A stretch of 64,000 bases of DNA. Origin: Odontocerum albicorne. Its lineage: Eukaryota > Arthropoda > Insecta > Trichoptera > Odontoceridae. The DNA is taken from NCBI GenBank assembly GCA_949825065.1, contig OX463847.1, positions 37,691,042-37,755,041 on the forward strand, read 5' to 3'. The stretch's first letter is position 1, and each line of letters begins with the position of its first letter. Made by a program: the position numbers and the translations under genes. The notes below the pieces were generated by a model. The model saw only the letters and a program-made list of their open reading frames with translations, searched no databases and was not told the DNA's origin. Below, in pieces: positions 23,200-34,800 of this stretch.

Positions 23200-23840
23200 T
23201 TGTTAACTTTTCCGATTTCATTTAGTCGACTCTTTGTATACACGTTCAACCTTCATTTTCAAACCACTTCCCAATGACCTACATCCTTATAGGCTGGCAT
23301 TTGAAACTCTGTACTATAAAAGCTAAACTTCTGTAATGAAAAATATTTCGCTATAGGGATAGGCAGAGATGGCAGAGCCTTCTTTTAAAATAACATTCAC
23401 TTGTACCAATCACATTTTCCTTGATCTTCTTGTCTAACGCTGTCCACTCATATGTTTTGCCTCTTTGACATCCAATGACCTCTCATATAACTTTTACGAT
23501 TTCTCTCATTTCTTATATTTTCTTCTTTCATATCATTCACATGAACCGACTATACTTTCCTTTGTCTTTCTCTACCACATTATCTATTCACATTTGAACT
23601 GTATATATTTGTTTTTTTCTATCTTCATTCACTCGTTGTTCATGCCCAAACCTTCTCAGAGTGCTCGGCTTTATCTTTCTCAGTAGATCAACCTCACGTT
23701 CACCCCTAATCACTTGATTCCGTATTATGACAGTGTATGTGTGTAGGTTTTAGTGCCCCATTGGCTTTGTTTCCTGTCGATAATCTTTCATTCATTCTCA
23801 AACCTTTCGCAGGAATTTGGATTGTTTTCTAGATAGTCTG
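23200..23840 (-). pseudogene. LINE ORF2 C-terminal fragment
   Basis: Minus frames contain LDVKEAKHMSGQR and ISAYPYSE with many stops, resembling the end of the RTE-like family at 16640-18020. Also shows the C/T-rich plus strand seen at 33430. Confidence 0.45.
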
Positions 23841-24073
23841 AAATTAAAATGTTTCAATTTATTTGTATATCGATAACATTGTTTTTCGTGATTTTATTAT
23901 CTATGGTATTGACTCACAAAAACCACACATGATTGATAAAATTATATAAAATCAGATAACAACACTAGCTCCTCAATTGAGGTTGATATACGCAAGACCA
24001 GGTTATCATGCAATATATTTTTTCTTTCACATATCTTGTAAATAATGGTGATAAAATAAATTATTATTTAAAA

Positions 24074-24183
24074 TAACATTAAAGTTTACAAAAGGTTTGA
24101 TAACATTATAGTTTACAAAAGGTTTGATAACATTATAGTTTACAAAAGGTTTGATAACATTATAGTTTACAAAAGGTTTGATA
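24074..24183. repeat. 27-bp tandem repeat, four copies
   Basis: Units start TAACATTATAGTTTACAAAA and are nearly identical at 24074, 24101, 24128 and 24155. Confidence 0.9.
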
Positions 24184-24239
24184 AATTCGGTGGACTAGTT
24201 GGTAAGTGTAAATTCGGTTGACTAGTTGGTGAGTTGATG

Positions 24240-24980
24240 GTGATGATGGAAAAAAAACACACTTTTTCAACAATTTATTAAGATGACAATTATAATGATT
24301 ACATTTCAGTTTAATACGGGGATATAGTTATGGGACAGAACGTCATGGTGGCGTCATCCGTTCCTAGTGCAAATGCACCTAAACAACTTGGTCCTTATGG
24401 ACCCTTAATATACTAATTATGGTGAAAGACATATCTTCATATTTTTCCATTTGAGAGTGTAGGAGCAAAGGATAAACGTGATCAGATAATATATATTTCG
24501 TTTTAGATGAATAAATTGAAACAATTTTTCTAGAGCTTCACTTATCTGCAGGGAATAAAAAACTTCCCTTATCTGCAGGATATAGGAAGCTTCACTTATC
24601 TGCAGGGTATATAAGCTATCCGAGAAAAAATTAAGACAACGATAAAATATTTAGTTTAATAAACCTCTGTTGATGAACATGCATCCTGATAATAAGACAG
24701 GTGACTCTCGGGTTCATTTAATAGACTAAATAATAGGATAAGCATCCATTACATAACAGAAATACTCCTGTCATCAAACCCAGGTTTTGTGGGTTAAGTG
24801 TTCGGTGGAACGCGCGGTTTGTGGGTTTATGTTCGATAGAACTTAGAGAGAGAAAAAAAATCCAGTTTGGATTTATCTTTGAGAAATTTTCGCAGTTGGA
24901 TGGAAAGGATAACCACAACATTGGCAACAAATTTGATTAGTATACAACAAAGATGTAATACAATGTAAAACAATTAATAT
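24240..24980. other. AT-rich sequence with short repeats only
   Basis: CTTCACTTATCTGCAGG recurs three times around 24536-24612. No gene recognised. Confidence 0.45.
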
Positions 24981-24984
24981 ATTT

Positions 24985-25830
24985 TTATCACTTGAGTGAT
25001 GGGACAAATCAAGGATGCATAATGTCACCCTGCTTGTTTAATATTCAATAGATTAATGAGTGAAAGAAGTACTGAGGTCAATGGGTGGCATACATGGGTG
25101 TATTAGTGGAAAACGAAGGGTAATTACAGAGTTTGATAAGTCAATTGTATAAGAGATCCGGAGAGAAAGATTGTTTCCGTGATTTTATTATCTATTGACT
25201 CGTGGTTCATGGTGATAGAAAAGTGTGAAAGGAAAAGTAAATACAATATATTGTGATCAATGAAAGACATGAGCAAGTTAAAGAATTTAGCATTTTGATA
25301 GTATATTCTCAGATGATGGAAGAGTTAAGAAGGATATTGAACGGCGTGTAGTGATAGAAAACAAAGTCAATGGGGCACTGAAACACATATACTCGAAACG
25401 GATAGCATTAAAATCAAATAGATGATAATATCCATTTTTGTCGTATTCGCAATACACGCTTAGCCTAATGTTGAAATATTAACATTTATTGAAAGCCTTT
25501 GCCAAATCTGTCAAGTTGATAGTACACTACAGTATTTAGTTCCAACTTTGGTATATATGGGAGTGAAACGTGGATAAGGACACTATTGATAAGCGTCTTT
25601 TGTAGATTTGTGTGCAAATCAACTTAAAATATGCAGTGCGAATGTGAGTGGAAGGCGTGGTACCAAAAAAAGTATTGTTAGATCAAGTGAATGACATTTT
25701 GAAGGAGGTTAACTTAGAAAGTCTGTGAAATCGTATGAGTTGAGAATGTGTATGGATGTAAAAGAGGCAAAGGAAGATGTGTGTTAAGATAGGAACGACT
25801 GCCGCTCTGTCATCTCTGTCTATTCCAACA
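24985..25830 (+). pseudogene. Heavily decayed LINE ORF2 fragment
   Basis: SDGTNQGCIMSPCLFNI is RT motif B and beyond. Later pieces (a degraded FADDT/YLGS region, VYMGVKRG-like, and AVSSLSIPTGKRRKS at the end) follow in order with many stops. Confidence 0.55.
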
Positions 25831-25960
25831 GGGAAACGGCGAAAAAGTACTTATGAATATATAAAGCTTTTTAGACCCATACAACATTACCAGTGTCAAA
25901 TATATGCTATAGAAGAATAATGAAAGTGAAGGGATGTCATCAAAAAAGGTGTTTCTTTAT

Positions 25961-26165
25961 TAAATCTCTAAGCAATTTAATTCTATTAGATAAGCTAATG
26001 TTTATGGACCCATTTATTAGATCTATCTCACCTCAAACTGATGTAATTATCAACAGTCATATAAAATCTCTAAGCACTTTAATTCGATTAGATAAGCTAA
26101 TATTTATGCACCCATTCATTAGATCTATCTCACCTCAAACTGACGTACTTATCTACAGTCATATT
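25961..26165. repeat. 102-bp direct duplication, two copies
   Basis: AAATCTCTAAGCAATTTAAT and ATTAGATCTATCTCACCTCA recur with a 102-bp offset. The long open frame over it is a by-product. Confidence 0.85.
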
Positions 26166-26650
26166 TTTCTTACTGCAGAGATTTACACTCTCCTACTACT
26201 ATATATTAAAGTTATCCTAAATAACAAGAAGTATTACCGACTTATTCTTGACATTTAGATCATTAAATACTTCCTCAGTGTTGTTAAAACTAAGCTTCAA
26301 GATAACAGTATATCTGAGACTACAATGTTATCGTTATACGTGTGACCATAAAGGTTTCAAATAAGACATGTTATTTCGATTTCAAAGTAATCTCTTACTG
26401 TTAATTAAGATAAAATAATCTTGGCTGGAATAATCGTGATTGAAGGAACGGTAATATTTAAAGTGGAAGCATTTAAATGATTCAAATTGATTTAATAAAT
26501 AATGTTTATCCTTTTAAATATAGGTAGTTTATTTTACCTCGATTTTGTTTAACATTCTGAGTGAGATACTCTCGCATAAGAGTAAAAAAAAAACAGAGGG
26601 CTCAATACGACTTCCTGAAACATTGCGTCGTGTCGGGGCGATGTACATTC

Positions 26651-26765
26651 TCTCTTGTGGAAATTCATTAGAATTTGTGGAAGTTTATTAGAATTTGTGA
26701 AAACTCATTAGAATTTGTGGAAATTCATCAGAATTGGTGGAAATGAATAAGAATTTGTGGAAAAA
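26651..26765. repeat. 20-bp tandem repeat, about six copies
   Basis: Units of GAATTTGTGGAAATTCATTA at 26671, 26691, 26711, 26731 and 26751, with flanking partials. Confidence 0.85.
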
Positions 26766-27036
26766 GGACAAATATACTTTAGAAAAATATATAAGTTTCT
26801 TCAGTTTGGATTCCTTCACACTTGGTATCAAAGGAAATTAATGTGGATTGTGTTGATTATTTGGCAAATGAAGCATGTTCAACCGGGCGTCCTTTATTTG
26901 GTTTCTTATGTCAGTAATTGATTTTTTGAAGAAAATTTAATGAAAAACTTGACTCCTATGGGCGTTGGATTGGAATACGACTGGTGTAAATAAAGGCTCT
27001 GGATAAAAATCAATCAAGAAATCTATCCCTTTGAAA

Positions 27037-27720
27037 AACTAAGCTGATGATTTTCAGTCGAGAAAGTCATCCAAATGCAAATCTTCGGCTGGGTGGTGTC
27101 AATATTGAAAGGGTAAAGCAGTTTAAGTACTTGGGCAGCATCATCACTGAGAATCTGGACCCCGATATAGAAATTAAATGTAGAATAGAAGCAGCTCGTG
27201 CAGCTTTTAATAAAATGAAAAATCTTCTCTGCAACGATAATATAAATTTGAAGCTCAGACAAAGAATGATCAAGTGTTATGTGTGGTCAGTTTTGCTTTA
27301 TGGTGTCGAGGCATGGACCCTCAAAGTTAATATCATTAACCGCTTGGAGGCTTTTGAAATGTGGATCCACCGAAGGATGCTAAGAATATCCTGGACTGAC
27401 ATGATTAGCAACGTTGAAGTATTGCGTAGAGCAAATACACAGAGAGAATTGTTCACAACAATCAAGCTCCGTAAGACTTCATATTTTGGCCACATAATGA
27501 GAGGTGAAAAGTATGCAATCCTACAACTTGTCATAAAGGGGAAGATTGAGGGTCGTAGAGGAGTTGGAAGAAGGCAGCACTCCTGGCTTCGGAACATTAG
27601 AGAATGGACCGGGATGAGAGGTGTGGAGGAGCTGTTCCGTGCTGCCCAGGACAGACAAGGTTTCTCCCAAGTGATCGTCAACGTCGGGGGGACCCGGCAG
27701 GACACATGAAGAAGAAGAAG
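27037..27720 (+). mobile_element. 5'-truncated RTE-like LINE with target-site duplication
   Basis: A 220-residue intact frame (27047-27709) reads VKQFKYLGSIIT, AARAAFNKMKNLL, YVWSVLLYGVEAWTL, RRMLRISWTD, YFGHIMR, RRQHSWLRNIREWTG, RAAQDRQGF: the C-terminal part of RTE/L1-like ORF2 after the RT active site. ATCCCTTTGAAA flanks it at 27025-27036 and 27721-27732, and it ends in GAAGAAGAAGAAG. This is a young 5'-truncated insertion with a short GAA tail. It lacks RT catalytic motifs and cannot move itself. Confidence 0.88.
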
Positions 27721-27984
27721 ATCCCTTTGAAACCATGGATTATTATAATGAGAATGAACAAAATAAAAGTGTCAGTCATGAACTACTTGCGGATAGCTAG
27801 TCACCTTTACAGAATATATATTATGAAGAATCCCAGTTGCGAGTGTGATCTGGATGATGAACGTGACAGATTTAATTTAATCAACATCATATCTTTGTCG
27901 CATCCAATATATGTTGCATTACTTTTTTCTTCGAAGAACTTTTTCATTTATAGATCGATTATAACATTTTTGGAGTTTAATAAA

Positions 27985-28200
27985 TTATGTTAACTGTCTA
28001 AACTTATTATTTTAACTGTCTTAACTTATTATTTCTTCGAAGAACTTATTATTTTAACTGTCTAAACTTATTATTTCTTCGAATTATTTTAACTGTCTAA
28101 ACTTATTATTTCATCGAAGAACTTTTTCACTTATAGATCGATTATAACATTTTTGGAGTTAAATAAATTATTTTAACTGTCTAAACTTATTATTTTTTTT
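27985..28200. repeat. Irregular AT-rich tandem repeat
   Basis: TTTTAACTGTCTAAACTTAT with TTTCTTCGAAGAACTT blocks repeated about five times with variable spacing. Confidence 0.75.
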
Positions 28201-28279
28201 CAATTTCTCTTACTATATTTCATTAGGGATAGTGATGTGGTGGCACAAATTATCCTGGTGTGGGTGCATTGCCTGTGGA

Positions 28280-28670
28280 TTAAAAAGAGAGTTATGATTG
28301 AAGATGACTTGTCAAACAAACCCCGTTTAACGCTTTGAAAATTTCATATTGCACGAAAAAGTGAGCTCTGATTGAAGATAACTCGTCAAAAAAAAAACTG
28401 GTTTGATACTTTAAATGTTCCATATTGCACGAAAAAGAAAGTTATGATTGAAGATAACTCGTCAAAAAAACCGTTTAATAATTTGAAACTTTCATTTTGC
28501 TCGAAAAAGAGAGTTATGATTGAAGATAACTCGTCAAAAAAACCGTTTAATACTTTGAAACTTTCATTTTGCTCGAAAAAGAGAGTTATGATTGAAGATA
28601 ACTCGTCAAAAAAAAAACCCGTTTAATACTTTGAAACTTTCATATTGCACGAAAATTTTAAATTTTGACA
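28280..28670. repeat. Tandem repeat, about 73-bp unit, five copies
   Basis: GTTATGATTGAAGATAACTC then GTCAAAAAAACCGTTTAATA recur. The open frame at 28372-28626 is the repeat read in one frame. Confidence 0.85.
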
Positions 28671-29330
28671 AATTTCGATAACATTTTACTATAGATCGAA
28701 AACACTACATAAGATTTAAGCAATTAATTTGGAATAATGCGGCATACTCACTTCGTTTAATTGCTTCATAGCATATAAAAATATCATAAACCCTGAAAAT
28801 TAATTAAAAGTTTCAGTTTCTGAAAACATTATTCTACCGTGTCATGAAACCTTGTTCTACCGTGTCATGAAAGGCAGTTATGTCGTTAGTGGAATTGCTG
28901 TAAAATTAATCCCACTTCATCAACAATAAATGCTCTTATAAAATGTCTTCAGATTCACGAAACATGATTTTATGGTATTATTTAAATACGATGGTTTTGC
29001 CGCTTGTTACAATTGGCTAAATTTATAATAGTCAAATATTTGAAGAATAGTGTTAAGCGAATGTATTTATTTACAAAAGAACTTGAGTAAATGGACGTGA
29101 AAACAAATGTTGAGGAAAATACAATATACTCGTACATTATCTCAGGATTGTAGCCGTTTATCGTGATAAACAAATCGTCCTTGGTAAAAGGTGTTTAAGA
29201 ATAATTTTGAGGATTTAAAAAGATATGTTAAGCATTTGGTCATTAATGCAAGTAAGTCTTGAAGAATTATTTATTTATTATTTATTACACATGACAAGAA
29301 ATATACACAATTTACGAAAAAACAACAGGT
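28671..29330. other. AT-rich sequence, nothing recognised
   Basis: No gene or repeat signal that I can support beyond a short CTACCGTGTCATGAAA duplication. Confidence 0.4.
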
Positions 29331-29334
29331 AATT

Positions 29335-29835
29335 TGATTTAATAGATCTGGGTTTGTTGCCTTTCATTTGTCGTATCCCTAGTAAACTAGGCTTTTGCCT
29401 GTATCTCACTGAGGATATTTAGCATGAAAAAATAAATCGATACTTCTTTCCGATTTTTGATTACACAAAAAACAAAACCCCGTTGCAAGCTCTCATCAAC
29501 CTGACAAACAGTGACACTCAACTACAACTGGAAACATCTTGCGAAATACAACTCCTCACACATCATCACTCCAGAAAGACCAAAAATATTCATCCCACAA
29601 TATACCGCACACAACCATAAGAATTAAAATTAAAACAAAAAAAATACACAGAAACACAAATACAAAAACAACCAAAATTAAAACAACAAGAAGAAACCCA
29701 CACTTACGAGCTCACATAAATCCTTTCCACTTATCATTCATCCTGAAAGCCCAAGTACTCAAAATCCTGTCGCAATAACAACCACGCTCCGATCGAAATG
29801 GTTTTCCTACCTTTACTTTTATTGAAGACGGCACG
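29335..29835 (+). mobile_element. Dispersed repeat R, long copy
   Basis: Same element as 8935-9480 in the other orientation, sharing the CAGTAAACTAGGCTTTTGCC core, CTGACAAACAGTGACACTCA and CAACCACGCTCCGATCGAAA. Confidence 0.75.
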
Positions 29836-30164
29836 TCATTGTATGTAATGGGAGCCAAATAAGCATATTGCCTTTGGGCAAAAGAGGTTTTATTGTAACT
29901 CTAGGGATGGTGAACATTTCATTAGTTGCCATGCGTGTCATGTGTATGTTTCGCAAGATCACAAGTATGTTTTGCACACGTTTTTCGAGGTGCATGCATT
30001 CCATAGCAGCATTTTTAATGTCCAGAGTTGTTATCATTAAGTAACAAATATTTATTTATTTATTAAACACTTTCATTGCAAATACAAAGTGGCGGGTTTA
30101 TTGAACAATATTGAAGAGATTCAGTTTTTTATTCCGTATACTTTTCTTCATTTAATGTACGATA

Positions 30165-30300
30165 ACGCCTCTGTGGCTTAGTTTGTAAGACGTTTAAATT
30201 CTTATAGAAAGTTTCGGGTTCAATTTCACGCGACACCCAAAATAACATATAATAAAACGATTCATATTAAATTTAAAATCTTTTACAAAAAACTCTTCGA
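30165..30300 (+). mobile_element. SINE family A, head fragment
   Basis: CGCCTCTGTGGCTTAGTTTG and TTTCGGGTTCAATTTCACGC give box A and box B-like motifs. The body is lost. Confidence 0.5.
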
Positions 30301-30644
30301 ATAGCAAATATACAGTGAAAATGTGAGTAGAAAACGTGCTAGAGGACAAAGGAAAGAATGATTATATCAATTGAATGATACTTGAAATACAAATATAAAT
30401 ATCATTAAAAAAGAAGGGAATGAAAGTCAAACAAATCGTATGACTCATATGAAAAGGTATTAGATGACTACTAATCGAGGTTCAAAAATATTTACTTATT
30501 TCGTTTAATAAGTAGAACTAACCTGCTAAGTGCTCTTCCTTTGTATAACGGGCTATTCTTTTTGAATATAGCCTCAGATATTGACACTTTTTGAATAGGG
30601 TCTCAGATATTGACATCTTCAATATTTCGAAAATGTTTATAAAG

Positions 30645-31660
30645 TATTTGAGCTTTTTTAATTATTTATTTAACACTTTTATTCCAAATACAATCTCTTC
30701 CAACCAACCAGACAAAAGTAAATGAAGCAAGTTACATGGTCGCATTAATCATTCAAATGACTACCCATCCCCACGAAATCCATAAACACATACATAAGCA
30801 TATATGTCCACAAACCCCACAAATACGGACAATCATCCGAACATTATTTTTCATATATCATTAATCAAAAGAAAAGGAAGGGATGGTGGAGAAAAAAGGA
30901 AAAATCAGGAATGAAACACGTTATTTTACTGACTAGAAATTAAGTTTTTTCAGTCGCTTGTTAAAGCATGCCAAGGACGGAGCGATTCTTATATTGGTTT
31001 GTAACTGATTCCAGAGTCTCACTGCATGGACAGTAAAGGACGACGTAAAGAAAGAGGAGCGGTGAACTGGAAAGGCCAATAAACAATCTCTGTGAAGCGC
31101 TAATCCATGATTGGAAAAACGCTGAAAAAATTCGGCGAGATAAGAGGGGGCGGCGGGACAGTTGAGGATATTAAACAATAGAGACATAATGTGAATTTAA
31201 CGTCTATTTCTAATATTCAACCGTTCAATGCCTTCTGGTATGAAGTTATGTAATCATACTTTCGTAGGTTAAAAATAAAACTTAGACAAACATTTTGCTG
31301 TAATTTGTCCAGCTGTTCCTCTGTAACATCCAAGTAACAGACGTCCACATAGTCCAGAATCGGAAAGAGCAATGATTGCACGAGTAAAATTTTGGTTTTA
31401 GTAGGCAGGAATCTTTGCAACACTTTAAGGGAATGAAGGCTGAAGAAGATCCTTCGGCTTACCTCATTTATTTGATCTCGCCATGAGAGTGTTATCTATT
31501 AGTACTCCTAGGTTTTTAACAGTTTTATGTAATGGTATGATAGAGCCATCAAGTTATATTGGAGGAAGTAAGTCAGTGTCACCTTACCTGAGTGTGAAAA
31601 AAAAATCAGACACCATGGTTTTAACGTCTGACTTAAGTTAAATAAACTCGTGTACATTTA
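30645..31660 (-). pseudogene. LINE 3' half, directly upstream of the phosphatase-like gene
   Basis: Minus frames read LQRFLPTKTKILLVQSLLFP then ILDYVDVCYLDVTEEQLDKL, FNLRKYDYITSYQKALNG, and FTVHAVRLWNQLQTNIRIAP with CFNKRLKKLNF: the tail of a Jockey/CR1-like RT. The 3' UTR through TGGTTGGAAGAGATTG is shared with 62436-62835. The copy ends less than 100 bp before the gene's candidate initiator. Confidence 0.75.
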
Positions 31661-31720
31661 AAACGCCGTGTTCTTCGAGGTACAATATGAATTAAACTGT
31701 TAAGTAAACACAGTTGTCCG

Positions 31721-31750
31721 GTTTTAAAACTGTTTATGATTTTATCAGTT
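31721..31750 (+). promoter_or_regulatory. Candidate core promoter of the phosphatase-like gene
   Basis: GTTTTAAAAC (31721-31730) as a weak TATA-like box sits about 25 bases before ATCAGTT (31744-31750), which fits the arthropod initiator TCAGT. That would give a leader of roughly 53 bases to the ATG at 31800. A LINE 3' half ends less than 100 bases upstream. Confidence 0.4.
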
Positions 31751-31799
31751 GAGGAAGATCGCTGCAGTGCTGCAAGAATCACGAAGACAACTTCACATA

Positions 31800-31878
31800 A
31801 TGTCTTGGTACCATGCTATTCTGGTAGGCCATACAATGCTGATTATTGTGCTGTCAACTACGGCAGACGTTAATAAAG
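31800..31878 (+). CDS. Phosphatase-like gene, exon 1 (signal peptide)
   Basis: Encodes MSWYHAILVGHTMLIIVLST and then TADVNK, ending one base into codon 27 at GTATTG. The hydrophobic core and small residues before the likely cleavage point fit a secretory signal. Exon 2 opens with the completing bases AC, giving Asp27. It is too short for an ORF search. Confidence 0.8.
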
Positions 31879-34800
31879 GTATTGTTTTGTCATTTAATTA
31901 AGTAATAAATACACACGAGTCTTGTGTATCAAAGAAACATGTAATTTTTTTATGTTACGACACTTTTGAAGATTTTTTTATATTGTTTAAAACAGATAAA
32001 ATGAAAATATTTTTTGTGCAAAGTTCTTGATATTTCACTTACATTAGAATATATTTTTTTTCTCAATAGATGGATAGTATAATGTTAATTTTTTTCTATT
32101 TTGTGTGTATTGCATGCATTATGGCTTAGATTTTTTTTAAACAAAATAATTTGTCAATCATTTCTATATACGAGTATTATACACAGTAACTGGTACTTGA
32201 TGCGATTTATACGTATTCAGAGAAGCCACAGAGGTGATTAATATTAGCCCAAAAGTTTATATGAAGAGTGTATCAATTTAAACTTCTACGAAATTATCAC
32301 ATATAAATCATTGTTCAAATTATTATAAAGCTTATATATATATTGTATATATATAGATACTGAATTTCAGTACTTTTATTGAAAAAAAAATTACAATCAA
32401 ACTTATTTATCTAACGTAATTATATACACAGGATTTACTGTTATATATAAGAATCAAGTTAAGTTGGGACAAATTAACATACATTTTGTTAATAAATGAT
32501 AATTTCATAATTGTACCAAATTTATTTCATATTCTAAGAATCTTGTACTTACATTTGGTGAGAATAGTACGTAAAGTACTTTAAAGTCATACTTATTGAA
32601 TGAATAAAAGAGTTCTTCGGTCACTAGATCCCAATACTATATGTGCACCGTCTTTTTTATGTGAATAAAGCAAAAATACTACAATGTATCGAATGTTTGT
32701 TTCAGGTTTCACTGCAAATCAGATTTCAGTTTTAGGGGGATTTATTTAATTTTTTGCAGTAACTGAAGTGTGAACTGCCTTATTGTTGTGCGATAATGTC
32801 ATGCGTCGGTGTTTTGTTTTTAAGTCATCCTTTAATTTGTACATTAACAACGCACAATACTTCCCAATAATTGTTGTACTTGTTTCTCTGAAGTTAATCA
32901 AAAGTATTCCCTAACAATCCTAAAAAAAACTGTAGCCATAATCTTTTATTGAGATTGTGTCACTTCGCCTTTTTTGGACCGTGGCGATCCCTATGGCACC
33001 ACTACATCGAGTTCCTTATCGACCAAAAATCACGGTACAAAACCATATTTTCAGCTTTCATGCCAATTAACTTGAATTATTTCTTTTAATTTCTCATTGC
33101 AGAACATTAAAAGTACATTGTAACATTCAACACTTTGTTGAAATGATTTCTTTTGATTATTGACTTCTATATTGTTATACTTGCTTTAGCACTAATTACC
33201 TCAATCTTTCCCTATGAAATATGACAAGGGAGACTCATCGTTAATATTATCTAAATGTCATTCAATTTCTGTTTGGATTCCCCTTTTGTTGAATACCTTA
33301 TTACATACATACATACCACCACGCCTTTCCCTGTTGGAGAAGACAGGGATGATACATCGCGAGACTTTTAATCTCAAGATACATCTTAAACCTATTTAAC
33401 ATTCATACATCTTTTTATACAACTTCTGCAATTTTTTTGACTTTCTACGTATCCTTATTTCAAAATATCCTTCAGAAGATTCAATCCTCCTTTCCTTGGT
33501 CTTTCTTTCCCCTGTTTTCCGCAGTATATATAAGTTTTTTTAGTCTTTCTTCATTCTTCGTTCTACATTCCAAAACCATATGTGTTTGCTCTTCTTTATC
33601 TTACTTAACACACCAGTCTTAAATTCACATTTATCCCTAATCCCTTAATTCCGTATTAGTTCCGCATTCCATCTAATTAACTTAAAATAGTACATTTTTA
33701 AAACCGATGTCTGTAAAGATGATGTATTTTACCTGCTATATACAAAAAAGGGTTTAATGGAGTAAATAATATTATATTTGTTTTTTTTATGAATGATTTA
33801 AAATGAAGGTAGATATATCAGTATTTGTTTGTTGTTTACAATCAATTTCAACCATTTACATTATTGAAGAAAATATAATATGTGGTACAATTACCAATTA
33901 TGTGTAGGTCCACAGAAAAGTCATGGTTATAACTGATGCGTTATTTTACCATTTTGTAATATGCAATTCTATGTCTACATGTTCTCAACATTTATCCAAG
34001 TTAAATTAAGACAAAAATCGAAATATGTTGGATAACGGTTTATCTAAGATATTAAGATATTGTCTAAATCTTAAGAAATAAAAATACCTAATTATGTTTT
34101 CAGACATTCAGACGATAGAAAAATACGAAAATGAGGAAAATTCACAAAATACATGGAATGATCGTGCCCAAGAGACTCTCGAAGAGCAACTACGATCTTC
34201 AATGACGAAGCTTGCAGACCATGCAAAATCTGGAGTGCTAGTGGTAGGAGGAGGGATGTCCATTCAAACCTTGAGGTCAGCTCGTGCCATGAAAGGACTT
34301 AAAGTTAAGAAAGAGGTTTCACTTGAATTTGAAAAATTTCCTGTTCTTGGAATGGTCAAGGTGAGAGATTTATTATTAAAAAAAAAAGTTTAGGGAATAC
34401 TTAGAATAAGATGCATTGAGATGCTTTGAGTACGTAGAAAGAATGAAAAATGAAAGCTTTGCAAAAACTATCGAAGTAGTCCAGAAGATATTCCTTCCGT
34501 GGTTGCAGTCCTAAGACTGGTTTGCAGCAATTTGAACTCTTCTCCTCCATTCCCCCCTGTCCTGTGCGGCTCTTTTTAAGTCTGTATATGTTGAGCAGCG
34601 CACGTCTACCAACAGGTCCTCCAGGTACTCTCGGCGTGGGCGTCCCCTAGAGTTTGTCCCCTCGGTCATACCCTCCATTATGGCATGCAAGAGGCCCTCT
34701 TGTCGTATTATATGACCGATCCATCTTGCACGCCTTTCGGACAGGATCCTGAGCAGGTGCCTTCCTCCTTCGATTCGTTGGAGAACCTCTTCATTTGTGA

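Noticed and set aside
28372..28626. 84-codon open frame with KKRVMIEDNSSKKP repeats
   Set aside because: Peptide repeats follow a non-coding tandem DNA repeat whose unit also lies outside the frame.
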